DNA of 64,000 bases, from assembly GCA_004362315.1 (NCBI GenBank), contig SNWL01000004.1, positions 496,001 through 560,000 on the forward strand, given 5' to 3'. The position numbers were made by a program, and so were the translations under genes. The first letter of the stretch is position 1, and each line of letters begins with the position of its first letter. Shown piece by piece: positions 26,581-34,102 of this stretch. Source of the stretch: Mycobacterium sp. BK086 (lineage in GTDB: Bacteria > Actinomycetota > Actinomycetes > Mycobacteriales > Mycobacteriaceae). The notes beneath the pieces are model-generated. The model was not told where the DNA came from. It made no database searches and was given only the letters and a program-made list of their open reading frames with translations.

Positions 26581-27525
26581 GTGGACGCGCTCGTAGGCCT
26601 TCTCGACGGGGTTCGCGCACACGGCGCCTTCGTACTGCGCATGGTCCTCGATCCGCCGTGGTCGATGCGGATCCAGGATGAGGCTCCGCTGACCCTCGTC
26701 TGCGTGACCGCGGGCACCGCGGTGCTCTCCCCCGACGGCGGGGCCGCACCCGTCCATCTCGACGCCGGCGATGTGGCGTTGACTCGCGGCACCACGCACT
26801 ATGTCCTCGCCGACAGCGCCGGCACCGCGCCCCAGGTCGTGATCCACCCCGGCCAGCGATGCACCACGCTGTCGGGTGAGGACCTGAAATTCGCGATGGC
26901 CCTGGGCGTACGCACTTGGGGCAACAGTGAATCCGGTGCCACCCGGGCGGTTGTCGGCGCCTACGAGGGTCACAGCGCCGTCAGCGTGCGACTGCTCAGC
27001 GCGCTGCCGAACGTCGCGGTGCTGCGCGCCGCCGAATGGGATAGCCCACTGCCCCAAGCACTTTCGACGGAGGCGCTGCGCGACGGACCCGGCCAGGAGG
27101 CATTCCTGGACCGGCTGCTGGATCTACTGCTGCTCGATTTCCTGCGCACCTGGTTCGACCGGCCCGGCGCCGCGCCACCATGGTGGATCGCCGAGTCGGA
27201 CCCGTCGATCGGGCCGACGCTGCGGCTGATGTACAACAACCCCGAACATCCGTGGACCGTCGCGAATCTCGCTGCTGCAGCCGGTATTTCACGGGCAGCC
27301 TTCGCGCGTCAGTTCACCGCACTGGTGGGCGAGCCGCCGATCGCATTCCTGACCGCGTGGCGGCTGGCACTGGCCGCCGATCTGCTGGACACCTCGCAGA
27401 ACACGATCGCGGCGGTCGCGCGGCGCGTCGGGTACAGCACGCCGTTCGCGCTCAGCACCGCCTTCAAGCGAGCCAACGGGATCAGCCCCGCCGCCTACCG
27501 CAACCGGCGGGTCATCGCCGGCTAG
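26581..27525 (+). CDS. AraC-family transcriptional regulator with cupin sensor domain
   Basis: A 314-residue protein. The N-terminal ~170 residues form a cupin-type sensor domain ('LTLVCVTAGTAVLSPDGG', 'HLDAGDVALTRG'). Two helix-turn-helix motifs lie at the C-terminus: 'WTVANLAAAAGISRAAFARQ' near residue 222 and 'TIAAVARRVGYSTPFALSTA' near 276, the second with the AraC signature. It diverges from the DUF1772 gene, which is the likely target. The last 4 bp overlap the convergent membrane-protein gene. Confidence 0.87.
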   Translation: MDALVGLLDGVRAHGAFVLRMVLDPPWSMRIQDEAPLTLVCVTAGTAVLSPDGGAAPVHLDAGDVALTRGTTHYVLADSAGTAPQVVIHPGQRCTTLSGEDLKFAMALGVRTWGNSESGATRAVVGAYEGHSAVSVRLLSALPNVAVLRAAEWDSPLPQALSTEALRDGPGQEAFLDRLLDLLLLDFLRTWFDRPGAAPPWWIAESDPSIGPTLRLMYNNPEHPWTVANLAAAAGISRAAFARQFTALVGEPPIAFLTAWRLALAADLLDTSQNTIAAVARRVGYSTPFALSTAFKRANGISPAAYRNRRVIAG

Positions 27526-27860
27526 GAGAACGTCACCGCGAGGATCGCGACATCCAGAATCAACAACAACCACGCGACGGCGGGCACCAACCAGCCGCGC
27601 GGAAGTCGCGCGGTGAAGAACGTCAGCACGATGGCGACCACCGCCACCACCGGCGCGCCGTAGGTGAGCAGTCCGTAGACGAACCCGCTGGGCTTGGGAC
27701 AGTTGGGGGCACTGCATGCCGAGGTGCTCATCACCGCACCCATGGCGAACAGCTGGACGATCCCCGCGCCCAAGATCGTCGACAGTGCCAGCAGCCAGTT
27801 CATCCACAGCCGACTCCGAGGCGCTTTCTCGTGAGTCTCGGTGGCATTCGATGCGGTCAT
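27522..27860 (-). CDS. Small conserved membrane protein, three helices
   Basis: A 112-residue protein with hydrophobic helices at about residues 20-44, 60-82 and 88-110. Two cysteines in 'STSACSAPNCPKPSG' lie in the extracytoplasmic loop between the first two helices and could form a disulfide. No enzymatic motif; function unknown. It lies 43 bp downstream of the antiporter gene on the same strand and may be the last gene of that unit. Confidence 0.7.
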   Translation of the reverse strand: MTASNATETHEKAPRSRLWMNWLLALSTILGAGIVQLFAMGAVMSTSACSAPNCPKPSGFVYGLLTYGAPVVAVVAIVLTFFTARLPRGWLVPAVAWLLLILDVAILAVTFS

Positions 27861-27903
27861 AGACGACGGCTACCCGCCGCGGGCAGCCCGCACACGTGTT
27901 ACG

Positions 27904-29049
27904 TCAGGCCGGTTGTTCCCCGCGCCTGCGGGCCGCGATCACGCTGGCCACCGAGGTCACCGCGATCGTGAGCAGAGCACCGAGCATGAGCGCCGACGGC
28001 TCGCCCGGGGTCATCAGCTGCTTCTGGGTGCCCAGCGTTGCCGCGGCCACCGGAACACCGAGCTGCGCGGCGGACAGCGCGGCCAGCGCCAGCGGTTGAC
28101 CAGTCAGCCGCCCGACGCAATGGGCAAGTACCGCACCGACACCGAGCCCGACGCCCAGCAGGATGTAGGTGGGATGGTCGCCGAGTTCGCGGACCTGCAG
28201 TGAGGCGCCCAGCCAGACGAAGAACAGAGGGGCGAATAGTCCTTCGGTGATGCCGAACAGCTGGCGCGCCAGCCGCCGCGGTTCGCCCGCAGCCGCGACC
28301 GCGAGGCCGAGTGCGAAGCCCGCCAACATGATCGACACGTGCGAGGCAACCGCCACCGTTGCGAGCGTGAACAACGAGATCAGGCTGATCCGTAATTCGA
28401 GGGCAAATCCGTGCCGCTGCGAGTAGCGGTGCAGCCGCTTGCGCAGCCCGCGTCGGTCGAACGCCCGGATGGCGACGAACAACAGCGCGGCACATACCGC
28501 GATCACCACCGCCCCGATGGCGGCGGTCAGCGCACGCTCGGGGTTGATCACCAAGGGCAGCAACACGATCGACGTCGCGTCGGCGATCGCGATCTGGGCG
28601 GTGACGCTCTGCACCGACGGGCCGTCGATGCCGAGCGCCTGGATGACGGGCAGGGCCAGTGCCGCCGACGACGACGCCATCAGCACCGCGTACACCGCGG
28701 CGTGATCGGTGTGGAAGGCGCTGGCCAGCCCGACCGCGAACACCGTCGCCACCGCGCCGACGAGGACGGCCCGCAGCACCGCGCCCGGAATCGACGACCG
28801 CAGCGTGACATCGCGGATCGGGACATGGGTGCCCACCACGAACATCACCAACGCGAACCCGATGTCGGCCAGGAAGGTGAACGTCGGGTCGGCCGCGTCG
28901 ACGAGGCCGAATCCGGTTCTGCCGATGAGCAATCCCACCGCGAGCTCCCCGATGACGACCGGGATCCGCAGCCTGGGAACCGACGCCAGTAACGGGCCGG
29001 CCATTCCGACGACCGCCACCAGCGCCAGCGTGGAGAAGCCGAAATTCAC
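27904..29049 (-). CDS. CPA2-type cation:proton antiporter membrane domain
   Basis: A 381-residue protein with about 11-12 transmembrane helices and no C-terminal TrkA-N (RCK) domain. The helix with 'AIADATSIVLLPLV' corresponds to the unwound ion-binding region, and 'PVVIGELAVGLLIGRTGFGL' is the typical first conserved block. It exchanges Na+ or K+ for H+ across the membrane; ion choice is not readable here. The GTG at 29049 overlaps the upstream stop (GTGA). The longer frame to 29079 lies in the upstream gene. Confidence 0.83.
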   Translation of the reverse strand: MNFGFSTLALVAVVGMAGPLLASVPRLRIPVVIGELAVGLLIGRTGFGLVDAADPTFTFLADIGFALVMFVVGTHVPIRDVTLRSSIPGAVLRAVLVGAVATVFAVGLASAFHTDHAAVYAVLMASSSAALALPVIQALGIDGPSVQSVTAQIAIADATSIVLLPLVINPERALTAAIGAVVIAVCAALLFVAIRAFDRRGLRKRLHRYSQRHGFALELRISLISLFTLATVAVASHVSIMLAGFALGLAVAAAGEPRRLARQLFGITEGLFAPLFFVWLGASLQVRELGDHPTYILLGVGLGVGAVLAHCVGRLTGQPLALAALSAAQLGVPVAAATLGTQKQLMTPGEPSALMLGALLTIAVTSVASVIAARRRGEQPA

Positions 29050-29423
29050 GCTGTGTGCACCCACGAGACGAGCCGGCACGGGATCGGGGTGTTCTCGTCG
29101 GTCATGAAGCTCGCGCAGACGCGGTGGTAGCCGTCGGCGATCTGGAGGGCATCGGCAGCGGTGCCCCGGACCAACAGGATCGGCGACAGCTTCTTGCCTG
29201 CGTCGATCTTCTGCAGGTCGTCCTTGACGTGCGCATTGCTCGGTGGCAGCAGGGCGAGTCGCGCCGCGCGGAGGATGTCTTTGGCCTTGCGGTACACCGG
29301 CTTCGCCGATTCCAGAGCACGCACGGTGGCGGCCACGGTGGCGTCCTCGGCGAGCATGCTCAGATAGTCGGCCGCCGCGTCGTAGTCGTGGTCTTCAGGC
29401 TCGTCCAGCCATTTCACCGCCAT
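29046..29423 (-). CDS. Conserved hypothetical protein with ParB/sulfiredoxin-like segment
   Basis: A 125-residue soluble protein. The C-terminal part, 'LSPILLVRGTAADALQIADG' followed by YHRVCAS, resembles the ParB/Srx-type 'DG-x-HR' motif found in small nucleotide-binding folds. The N-terminal 60 residues are helical and acidic at the start ('DEPEDHDYDAAADYLSML'). No function can be assigned. It starts 25 bp after the SnoaL-like gene stop and overlaps the antiporter start, so it belongs to the same transcript. Confidence 0.7.
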   Translation of the reverse strand: MAVKWLDEPEDHDYDAAADYLSMLAEDATVAATVRALESAKPVYRKAKDILRAARLALLPPSNAHVKDDLQKIDAGKKLSPILLVRGTAADALQIADGYHRVCASFMTDENTPIPCRLVSWVHTA

Positions 29424-29448
29424 GGTGTGCTGAGGGTACTCGCGCTGC

Positions 29449-29949
29449 CTACAGGCCAAAGCGTTTCGCGAGGACGGACAGCGGATCGTCAGCGTCGCGA
29501 CGTCCCCGCGGGCCGGGTCTTTCTGCGCCGACGAAGGTGTCCGGGCGCGTCCACTCACGCACCGCCCAGCGTTCGGCGATCGCCCAGCGGCCGTCCCGGC
29601 GCTCCATGTGGTCGACGTATCGGGCACCGGTGGTGAAGTTGGTGCGCTGATCCTGTTCGGGCCGGCCCCAATGCGTTGCCATCAGATAGGTCTCGCTGAT
29701 CGCGGTATCCTCGCCGACGAAGTCGACGTAGTGGTTGCCGATGAAATGCATTGTCCCCGCGATGAACTCGAGGTTTTTGCGCAGCCACGGAAGGAAGTCG
29801 TCGACGGTCCCGTCGAAGCCGGTGTGGTGGTCGACGCCGTCGGGGTGATAGGCCTGTCGCACCAGGTCGAGGTCGAGGCGGTCGACTCCGCGGCAATACA
29901 GGGCGACCACGTCGCGGATCGCGTGGATGTCGGCCAGCCGATCAGACAC
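29449..29949 (-). CDS. SnoaL-like (NTF2-fold) protein
   Basis: A 166-residue protein with the cone-shaped NTF2 fold pattern: N-terminal helices 'IHAIRDVVALYCRGVDRLD', then 'HPDGVDHHTGFDGTVDDFL' and beta strands ending in 'RYVDHMERRDGRWAIAERWA'. Such proteins act as hydroxylases, isomerases or dehydratases on small hydrophobic substrates; residues D19 and H36 or H37 are in the usual active-site region. It overlaps the SDR gene by 8 bp, so the two probably act on the same substrate. Confidence 0.82.
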   Translation of the reverse strand: MSDRLADIHAIRDVVALYCRGVDRLDLDLVRQAYHPDGVDHHTGFDGTVDDFLPWLRKNLEFIAGTMHFIGNHYVDFVGEDTAISETYLMATHWGRPEQDQRTNFTTGARYVDHMERRDGRWAIAERWAVREWTRPDTFVGAERPGPRGRRDADDPLSVLAKRFGL

Positions 29950-30691
29950 CGTAACCTCCGTCTACATCGAGCTTTTGGCCGGTGATGAAGCCCGCTCCAG
30001 GCGAGGCGAGGAAGCAGACGGCCTCGGCGACATCGGTGGCCGAGCCGAAGCGCCCCAGCGGGGTGTTGCGCCGGGCGGCGTCCAGTGCCTTGTCGTCGAG
30101 GTCGCCGTCGGCGATCAGGCGTTGCGCGTTGCCGTCGACGAGCATGCCGGGACCCACGCAGTTGGCGCGCACTCCGAATCGACCCTCTTCAGCCGCGATC
30201 CCCCGGATCAACGCCTCGATGGCGGCCTTCGGAGCGACCGACAGTCCGTCCCGGACGGCGAAGCGACGGGTGGCCGCGGTGGTCACGGCCACCAGGCTGC
30301 CCTTCGAGCTGCGCAGGTGCGGCAAGGCGGCGGAGGCGACATTGAAGAAGCCACCGGTGTCGGTGCCGAGCTGCTGATCGAAGCGGCCCGGTTCCACGGT
30401 GCTGAGGTGACGCATCGGGATGTGAGCGCCGGCAGCGTGGACGAGGGTGTGCACGCCGCCGCTCCCGGCGAACGTGTCGATGACCCGTCGAACCGCCGCG
30501 GCGTCGGTGATGTCGAGCTGCGCTGAGCTGACGTTGGCACCCGCGAGTTCAGCTGCCTTGCTTGCGTTGCCGTAGTAGGTGAAGCCGACCCGCGATCCAC
30601 GCGCGGTCAGCATCCCGACGATCGCGGCCCCGATCCCGCCGGTGCCGCCGACGACGATCGCCGTGCCGGGCAGCGTGCTGAAGTCACCCAC
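29942..30691 (-). CDS. SDR-family oxidoreductase with altered catalytic tetrad
   Basis: A 249-residue classical-length SDR. The cofactor motif GGTGGIG is at residues 15-21 and the C-terminal 'ITGQKLDVDGGYGV' is typical. The active-site lysine K155 is present, but the residue four before it, normally the catalytic Tyr, is Ser (S151 in 'LSVAPK'), and the usual Ser position carries Thr (T137/T138). It may therefore be a weak, atypical or non-catalytic SDR. It heads the unit SDR, SnoaL-like, hypothetical, antiporter and diverges from the TM2 gene. Confidence 0.85.
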   Translation of the reverse strand: MGDFSTLPGTAIVVGGTGGIGAAIVGMLTARGSRVGFTYYGNASKAAELAGANVSSAQLDITDAAAVRRVIDTFAGSGGVHTLVHAAGAHIPMRHLSTVEPGRFDQQLGTDTGGFFNVASAALPHLRSSKGSLVAVTTAATRRFAVRDGLSVAPKAAIEALIRGIAAEEGRFGVRANCVGPGMLVDGNAQRLIADGDLDDKALDAARRNTPLGRFGSATDVAEAVCFLASPGAGFITGQKLDVDGGYGV

Positions 30692-30768
30692 GCGCTACAT
30701 CGTCCCAACAGCGGGCGCGGCACGGGCGAAGATGTACCGCTGTTCGAGAATCGCGACCGCCCTGCCCC

Positions 30769-30774
30769 TAGACT
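30769..30774 (+). promoter_or_regulatory. -10 element of the TM2-domain gene
   Basis: TAGACT, a good mycobacterial -10, lies 32 bp before the ATG of the TM2-domain gene. A ribosome site (CGGGAG, 30796-30801) sits 4 nt upstream of that ATG, so this gene has a short leader. Confidence 0.4.
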
Positions 30775-30805
30775 CCACGGGAGTCGTCACACACCGGGAG
30801 TCACC

Positions 30806-31204
30806 ATGGGCGCGCCACCTCCTCCGCCGGGTTGGTATCCCGACCCCAACGGCGGTCCGCGCATGCGGTACTTCGACGGTGTGAAATGGGCCGAGCAGAT
30901 CTCGCCGCTCAACGCGTCGTCGTCACCGTTCGCACCCGGCCCCATGCAGCCGCCGTACAAGTCCGCCGCCGTCGCTGGAGTGCTGCAGCTGTTCTTCGGA
31001 ACGTTCGGAATCGGGCGGTTCTACATCGGCACCACCGGGATGGCCACGGCGCAACTCGTCCTGGGACTGGTCGGACTTTTCTTCACCCTGTTCTGCTTCG
31101 TCGGCGTCGTCATCCTGGTTCCGCTGTGGATCTGGACCTTCGTCGACGCCATCATGATGTTCGCCGGCGCGGTCACCGACGGGGACGGGCGCAAGCTTCA
31201 GTGA
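30806..31204 (+). CDS. DUF2510/TM2-domain membrane protein
   Basis: A 132-residue protein. The N-terminus has the DUF2510 pattern 'PPGWYPDPNGGPRMRYFDG' plus 'VKWAEQI'. It is followed by a TM2 domain of two helices (about residues 52-72 and 78-112) with the connecting 'FGIGRFYIGTTGMATAQL' turn. Proteins of this type are small membrane components of unknown role, often near envelope or secretion genes. It is convergent with the carotenoid oxygenase gene. Confidence 0.8.
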   Translation: MGAPPPPPGWYPDPNGGPRMRYFDGVKWAEQISPLNASSSPFAPGPMQPPYKSAAVAGVLQLFFGTFGIGRFYIGTTGMATAQLVLGLVGLFFTLFCFVGVVILVPLWIWTFVDAIMMFAGAVTDGDGRKLQ

Positions 31205-31215
31205 CCCGCCGTCGG

Positions 31216-32562
31216 CTATGCGGGAATCCAATTGCCGTGGAAGCCATAGGGAACCCGTCGCGGCAGCCGGATCCGCGCGACCGGCTTGCCTGCGAAATCG
31301 GCCGCATCCAGGATCACCAGATCGCTGCCGTCGCGCGCCGCGTCGTAGACGTAGGCCATGTACCAGCCGTTGCTCTCGTCGGCCGGCCCTGACGCCGACG
31401 GGACGAAGACCGCCTCCCCGGGTCCGCCAGGCGCCAGGCCGCTGGCGAAGTGGTGCTCGACCGCATCGCCGGTCGTCAGGTCGTGGCGCACCAGGCTGGC
31501 GTCGCCGACCGACACCGAATAGCGGGCAGGCAGCCCGGCCAGCCGGTCGTCGATGCGTGGGAACTCCACCGCCCGGTCGTCGAGCTGCCGCTCACTGACC
31601 GTGCCGGTCTGCAGGTCGATGGTCCAGCTCCACAGCACCGCGCTGGCATCGAAACCACCGTTGTCGCGCCACAGTTCGGGGTACCGAACTGCCTGCAGGA
31701 CAATTGATTTCCCGTCGGCGCTCTCATGGGCGTTGGCGACGTGGAAGACGTAGCAGGGGTCGATCTCGAACCAGCGGATCTCGCCGAATGGATCGTCGCG
31801 GCGCAGCACACCCAGCCGTGCGCCGTAGGCGTCATCCCACCGGTAGGGCATATCCCCCTCGCCCGCCAGGGCGATGTCGATGTTGAACACGATCGGCAGG
31901 TCCATGAAGATGACGTGCTGCGCGGTCAACGCGAAGTCGTGCATCATCGTCAGCGCCTTGACGTCGACCGGGCGATTGATCGTCAACTCGCCGTTGGCAT
32001 CGGCACGATGGTAGGTGACGTGCGGGGCGAAAATGCTTCCATAGCCGAAGAAGTGCAGCTCTCCGGTCGTCGGACAGATCTTCGGATGAGCGGTCATCGA
32101 ATCGACCAGCTTGCCGCCAAAGTCGTAGCAGCCCACCGTTTCCAGCTCGTTGGTGATCTCGTACGGCAGCGAGGATTCGACCAGCGCGAGGGTCTTGCCT
32201 GCATGGTTGACGACGTGGGTGTTGGCCACCGCCGCCCGCAGGTCGCGCGTGCCGTCCTCGCGGTAGAGCGGAAACGGCTCGATGAAGCTGTCGGTACGCA
32301 CCCAGCGGTTGCGGTACCACTTGGCCGCACCGCCCTCGATGCGCACGCCGTGGATCATGCCGTCGCCGGTGAACCAGTGGCCGGTGGCCTCGCGCGGGTT
32401 CGGACCGTTGCGCAGGTACCACCCGTCGAGCTCGGGCGGGATGGCGCCCTCGACGGGCAGGTCGAATTCGGAGAGTTCGTCGGGCACCGGCGCGTAGTTG
32501 CCGCGCTGAAAGAACTGGCCGTCGGTAGGCAAGTTGGCTGAGTCGGTGGTGATGTCCGTCAT
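31216..32562 (-). CDS. Carotenoid oxygenase (RPE65/CCD family)
   Basis: A 448-residue seven-bladed-propeller dioxygenase. The four iron-ligand histidines of the family are expected in the blocks 'TAHPKICPTTGELHFFGYG', 'MMHDFALTAQHVIFMD', 'YVFHVANAHE' and the C-terminal 'VPYGFHGNWIP', all present. N-terminal 'DGWYLRNGPNP' is also a family hallmark. It cleaves carotenoids or related stilbene/apocarotenoid double bonds with O2. ATG 32562 is chosen by comparison with the family. It is divergent from a PadR regulator; a -35-like TTGACA (complement of 32593-32598) overlaps a TGACATGTCA palindrome, so repression by PadR is likely. Confidence 0.88.
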   Translation of the reverse strand: MTDITTDSANLPTDGQFFQRGNYAPVPDELSEFDLPVEGAIPPELDGWYLRNGPNPREATGHWFTGDGMIHGVRIEGGAAKWYRNRWVRTDSFIEPFPLYREDGTRDLRAAVANTHVVNHAGKTLALVESSLPYEITNELETVGCYDFGGKLVDSMTAHPKICPTTGELHFFGYGSIFAPHVTYHRADANGELTINRPVDVKALTMMHDFALTAQHVIFMDLPIVFNIDIALAGEGDMPYRWDDAYGARLGVLRRDDPFGEIRWFEIDPCYVFHVANAHESADGKSIVLQAVRYPELWRDNGGFDASAVLWSWTIDLQTGTVSERQLDDRAVEFPRIDDRLAGLPARYSVSVGDASLVRHDLTTGDAVEHHFASGLAPGGPGEAVFVPSASGPADESNGWYMAYVYDAARDGSDLVILDAADFAGKPVARIRLPRRVPYGFHGNWIPA

Positions 32563-32587
32563 GCCGACAACTTTGACAGTCCACTGA

Positions 32588-32633
32588 TGACATGTCAATG
32601 GTGAAGTGTCAGATAGTCCACAACTGACATGTC
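32588..32633. promoter_or_regulatory. Tandem TGACATGTC operator sites between carotenoid oxygenase and PadR genes
   Basis: TGACATGTCA is a perfect 10-bp palindrome at 32588-32597 and TGACATGTC recurs at 32625-32633, 37 bp away (about 3.5 helical turns). A further half-site TGTCA lies at 32607-32611. The first site overlaps the -35 of the oxygenase promoter and the second lies just upstream of the PadR -10 (TACGAT, 32640-32645). Consistent with PadR autoregulation and control of the oxygenase. Confidence 0.6.
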
Positions 32634-32651
32634 GAGCTTTACGATGGTCGG

Positions 32652-33176
32652 GTGAGTCTTCGGTACGCGGCGCTCGGGCTACTGGCCCAGCAGCCTGGAA
32701 GCGGGTATGACCTGCTCAAACGGTTCGACGTGTCGATGGCCAACGTCTGGCCCGCGACGCAGAGCCAGCTCTATGGCGAGCTGAACAAGCTGGCCGACGC
32801 GGGGCTGATCGAAGTCACCGATGTCGGCCCCCGGGGCCGCAAGGAGTACCGCGTCACCGACGCCGGCCGCCAGGACCTGCTGCGCTGGATGACCAATCCG
32901 CAGGACGATCCGCCGTATCGCAGTGCCGAACTGCTGCGGGTGTTCCTACTCAGCGAGATGACCCCCGAGCAGGCCAGGACCTATATGGCGTCGGTCGCCG
33001 AGCATGCCGAGGCCGAGCTCACCCGCTACGAACAGGTGCGCGACTCGATGGATTGGGGCGACAGCGACGCCGGGTTCTACGGGCGCGCGGCGCTGGAGTT
33101 CGGCCTGCGTATCGAGGCCATGGAGGCCGAGTGGGCACGCTGGGTGATCAACGAAATCGACCGCCGATCGAATTGA
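32652..33176 (+). CDS. PadR-family transcriptional regulator
   Basis: A 174-residue regulator with a GTG start and a probably leaderless mRNA (TACGAT ends 6 nt upstream). The winged helix is N-terminal: 'YAALGLLAQQPGSGYDLLKR', 'VWPATQSQLYGELNKLADAG' and 'RGRKEYRVTDAGRQDL'. A helical C-terminal dimerization domain follows (PadR with Vir_act_alpha_C-like tail). It shares its promoter region with the divergent carotenoid oxygenase gene, the likely target, perhaps responding to an apocarotenoid or phenolic ligand (inference). Confidence 0.87.
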   Translation: MSLRYAALGLLAQQPGSGYDLLKRFDVSMANVWPATQSQLYGELNKLADAGLIEVTDVGPRGRKEYRVTDAGRQDLLRWMTNPQDDPPYRSAELLRVFLLSEMTPEQARTYMASVAEHAEAELTRYEQVRDSMDWGDSDAGFYGRAALEFGLRIEAMEAEWARWVINEIDRRSN

Positions 33177-33193
33177 ACGTTGCATCGCGATAG

Positions 33194-33222
33194 TTTCCGA
33201 TATATCGTCAACGTATCGGAAA
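33194..33222. promoter_or_regulatory. Long inverted repeat upstream of the second PadR gene
   Basis: TTTCCGATA (33194-33202) and TATCGGAAA (33214-33222) are perfect 9-bp arms with an 11-bp spacer; CGATATATCG (33198-33207) is a second, overlapping palindrome. The element is 38 bp before the ATG of the FGP-rich PadR gene. It is the best candidate for its autoregulatory operator. Confidence 0.6.
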
Positions 33223-33259
33223 CGCATTCGGCGTATCCAGACCAGAAACGAGAACTTTC

Positions 33260-34009
33260 ATGAACACCCCATTTCCCCAGTTCGGCGGCCCTGACATGGG
33301 TCGCCCAGGCTTCGGACCGGGCTTCGGCCCCGGAGCCGGCTTCGCACCGGGCGGTCGAGGCCGCCGCGGTGATCGCCACGACCGTCACGACCGGCGTCGC
33401 GAGTTCCGTGATCAGCTCCGCGAGCAGTTCCGCGAGCACGGCGGCCGCCACGACGGCCCCGAAGGATTCGGCCCGGGCTTCGGCCCCGGCTTTGGCCCGG
33501 GTTTCGGGCCCGGCTTCGGACCCGGTGGTGGACGCGGCGGGCGCCGCGCACACGGCCGTGGACGCGGACGCGGCCGCCGCGGTGACGTACGCGCCGCAAT
33601 CCTCAAGTTGCTCGCCGAGCGACCGATGCACGGCTACGAGATGATCCAGGAGATCGCCGAGCGCAGCCAGGATCTGTGGAAGCCGAGCCCCGGCTCGGTC
33701 TACCCCACCCTGCAGCTGCTGGTCGACGAAGGTCTGCTTGTCGCACGCGAAACCGAAGGCAGCAAGAAGCTTTTCGAGCTGACCGACGAGGGCCGCGCCG
33801 CCGCCGAGAAGATCGAGACCGCGCCGTGGGACGAGATCACCGAAGGTGCCGACCCCGGCCAGATCAACATTCGTGCCGCCGTCGGCCAGTTGTTCGGTGC
33901 CGTGCGGCAGGCGGCCTTCGCTGCCAACGCCGAGCAGCAGCAGCGCATCGTCGACATCGTCAACAACGCGCGCCGCGAGATCTACCAGATCCTCGGCGAA
34001 TCCGAGTAA
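33260..34009 (+). CDS. PadR-family regulator with FGP/Arg-rich N-terminal extension
   Basis: A 249-residue protein. Residues 1-110 are low complexity: repeats of F-G-P-G, a charged 'RGDRHDRHDRRREFRDQLRE' stretch, then a Gly/Arg-rich block. The PadR winged helix occupies about 110-180 ('VRAAILKLLAERPMHGYEMI', 'KPSPGSVYPTLQLLVDEGLL'). A helical tail follows. The head is likely disordered and positively charged, and could add non-specific DNA binding or condensation. Start ATG has an AGAACTTTC leader without a strong ribosome site. A bidirectional terminator follows at 34032. Confidence 0.82.
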   Translation: MNTPFPQFGGPDMGRPGFGPGFGPGAGFAPGGRGRRGDRHDRHDRRREFRDQLREQFREHGGRHDGPEGFGPGFGPGFGPGFGPGFGPGGGRGGRRAHGRGRGRGRRGDVRAAILKLLAERPMHGYEMIQEIAERSQDLWKPSPGSVYPTLQLLVDEGLLVARETEGSKKLFELTDEGRAAAEKIETAPWDEITEGADPGQINIRAAVGQLFGAVRQAAFAANAEQQQRIVDIVNNARREIYQILGESE

Positions 34010-34031
34010 CCCCATCTGCGCGAGCAGACGC

Positions 34032-34067
34032 AAAAGCCCCGCACGCCTAGGCGTGTCGGGGCCTTTT
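34032..34067. terminator. Bidirectional terminator between PadR and glpK genes
   Basis: AAAAG-CCCCG-CACGCC pairs with GGCGTG-T-CGGGG-CCTTTT with one bulged T. The A-run at 34032-34035 and T-run at 34064-34067 make it functional on both strands, serving the convergent PadR and glpK genes. Confidence 0.8.
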
Positions 34068-34102
34068 GCTGGGGGCACCCCCTCTGGGGGACTGCTCGCG
34101 GT

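Noticed and set aside
33300..33560. FGPG-repeat DNA as a possible CRISPR-like or satellite array
   Set aside because: The repeats are short, imperfect, in frame with the PadR gene and without unique spacers.
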